In this document: positions 8,120 to 9,755 of the stretch, in pieces
Numbering within the stretch: the stretch's first letter is position 1
Layout of the letters: each line of letters opens with the position of its first letter
Source of the DNA: an uncultured Dysosmobacter sp.
Lineage (GTDB): Bacteria; Bacillota; Clostridia; Oscillospirales; Oscillospiraceae
Direction of reading: 5' to 3'
Assembly: GCA_934504065.1 (NCBI GenBank)
Contig: CAKSVQ010000084.1
Coordinates: 1 to 9,755 of the forward strand
Length of the DNA: 9,755 nucleotides
Position numbers and translations under genes: made by a program
The notes under the pieces: model-generated
Seen by the model: the letters and a program-made list of their open reading frames with translations, nothing else
What the model was told of the DNA's origin: nothing
Databases searched by the model: none

Positions 8120-8941
8120 TCAGGGGTCATCATTGTCTGTCACCTTGACCCCGGGGCTGGCATACTCGGTGTTATGGCCATAGGTGGCGCACTCAATGGT
8201 GAGGTTCGAGATGTTGGAGCTCTCCCCCGTCACGGTCATCAGCAGCGTTGTCTGGAGGGAGCTGGCGCTCTCGTCCAGCAGAAAGGCCCGCTTCATGGTC
8301 TCTCCGGGCATGAGCTTCACGTCCGTAAAATACTCATAATCCTCACTGGAGGTAACGCTGGGCTTGCGGCAGATGTAGACATGCTGCGCATCGGCGCAGT
8401 TATTCGTAACGGAAACGTAGGAAATTCGACCGGGTGCCCCGGGAATTTCGTAGTTGATAAGTCCGTTTTCAAAAGCGGCCTTCATTCGATACGGTGCGGA
8501 AGTTCTCTGCCACGAGGAATCCAGTGTGGATACGGCGACCTCGGTAAAAAGTCCGGCTTTTGTCCCGATCACAGGGGCGGTGGCCCATTCATCCTCTGCG
8601 ATCTCTCCAACAGAGGTCGTTACGCGTTCAGGGGCCTTGCCGATCATCACCTGGCCCTTTTCGGCATCCCAGAACACGTTGGCGTCTATCAGTTCCCCAA
8701 TCGTTTTGATCGGCAGGTAGTTGGTGGGCGCGCCGACGGGGTCGGTATAGGTAATGACGCTGGGTACGCTCTGCCCGTTGGGGGCGGTGATGCTGCTGCC
8801 CTGCTCGATCATGGTTTTCCCAAAGCGGGCGACGCCTACCTGATTGAAGCGGACCGTGCCGCTGGGGCTGGCCGCGGCGGCGACCGCCATGGTGGAGAGC
8901 AATGCGGCCACCACGCCGCAGAGAACGGTTTTTCGATTCAT
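8120..8941 (-). CDS. Secreted stalk-domain protein, paralogue A
   Basis: A 273-residue exported protein of unknown function, first in a three-gene operon. Residues 1-24 form a signal peptide (MNRK, hydrophobic core, AVAAAA). Residues about 28-101 form the stalk-like domain: GQSVPSVITYTDPVG, TNYLPIKTIGELIDAN and VFWDAEKGQVMIG. A middle part (about 125-200) includes AGLFTE, IPGAPGRISY and HVYICRKP. The end block has VKLMPGETMKRAFLLDES, NLTIECATYGHNTEY and SPGVKVTD. The frame is open upstream to 9169, but that would run through a terminator and lose the signal peptide. The ATG at 8941 has AAGGAG seven to eight bases upstream. The end block of about 70 residues looks like a beta-rich secreted domain, which is inference only. 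I see no sortase or lipobox motif, so release or non-covalent wall attachment is likely. Confidence 0.83.
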   Translation of the reverse strand: MNRKTVLCGVVAALLSTMAVAAAASPSGTVRFNQVGVARFGKTMIEQGSSITAPNGQSVPSVITYTDPVGAPTNYLPIKTIGELIDANVFWDAEKGQVMIGKAPERVTTSVGEIAEDEWATAPVIGTKAGLFTEVAVSTLDSSWQRTSAPYRMKAAFENGLINYEIPGAPGRISYVSVTNNCADAQHVYICRKPSVTSSEDYEYFTDVKLMPGETMKRAFLLDESASSLQTTLLMTVTGESSNISNLTIECATYGHNTEYASPGVKVTDNDDP

Positions 8942-9022
8942 GTATCTTTCTCCTTTCGCTTTTCGGATAGGCGCCTCTGCTTTCCATGATGCAGACAGCA
9001 GCGGAGTTGTTACATGGTTTCG
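8942..9022 (-). other. Upstream region of the secreted-protein operon
   Basis: About 80 bases lie between the metal ATPase terminator and paralogue A, and must hold the operon promoter if there is one. No convincing -35/-10 pair with 16-18 base spacing was found. A weak CTGCT/AGCAG inverted repeat is present. Read-through from the ATPase gene remains possible but is disfavoured by the strong terminator. Confidence 0.4.
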
Positions 9023-9058
9023 AAAAAAAACGCTGCATGGAATTTTTCCATGCAGCGT
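9023..9058 (-). terminator. Strong terminator of the metal ATPase gene
   Basis: ACGCTGCATGGAA (9030-9042) pairs perfectly with TTCCATGCAGCGT (9046-9058) around TTT, giving 13 pairs. On the minus strand eight T (9030-9023) follow. It starts 20 bases after the ATPase stop. Confidence 0.93.
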
Positions 9059-9078
9059 CCAGCTTGTTTGAGGAAAGT

Positions 9079-9755
<677 letters not shown>

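Noticed and set aside
6646..9058. The two terminators around the paralogue operon as paired ends of a mobile unit
   Set aside because: Both stems contain ACGCTG and an AATTT loop region, but each is positioned as the terminator of its own gene. There is no target duplication or recombinase, so similarity in terminator style is enough to explain them.

Overview
The window looks like chromosomal DNA from a fairly GC-rich anaerobic member of the Clostridia, most likely an Oscillospiraceae-type gut bacterium. This is inferred from the gene set and protein style (glutamine-dependent NadE, split ThrE pair, secreted stalk-domain proteins), the strong AGGAGG-type ribosome binding sites, and GC-rich hairpin repeats between genes. 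No phage, transposase, CRISPR array, tRNA or rRNA is seen.

Layout. (1) 2-2412, plus strand: the 3' four fifths of gyrA (the start lies left of the window), overlapping rnhA by 4 bases. (2) 2413-3152: a 740-base gene-free stretch. It holds one weak and one strong terminator, a chain of about nine hairpins, one copy of a dispersed repeat, a large hairpin oriented as a minus-strand terminator, and the nadE promoter. (3) 3153-5063, plus: glutamine-dependent NAD+ synthetase nadE. (4) 5064-5435: a repeat region. An 87-bp copy of the nadE 3' end recurs exactly 307 bp downstream, and between the copies lies a second, inverted copy of the dispersed repeat. (5) 5436-6640, plus: a two-gene operon encoding a split ThrE-type exporter (YjjP-like then YjjB-like), ending at a bidirectional terminator. 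(6) 6692-8941, minus: a tight operon of three paralogous secreted proteins with an N-terminal copper-amine-oxidase-N-like (stalk) domain; the middle one lacks an internal segment. (7) 9079-9755, minus: the C-terminal end of a Zn/Cd-type P1B metal-transporting ATPase, followed by a strong minus-strand terminator.

Most genes are ordinary housekeeping or transport functions: DNA topology and R-loop removal, NAD synthesis, amino-acid or organic-acid export, metal export. The parts that deserve attention are the three-paralogue secreted operon, whose function I cannot name; the duplicated nadE tail bracketing a short repeat element, which resembles the footprint of integration at a gene 3' end; and the hairpin-rich spacer upstream of nadE. 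I did not find a complete new defence or mobile system here.
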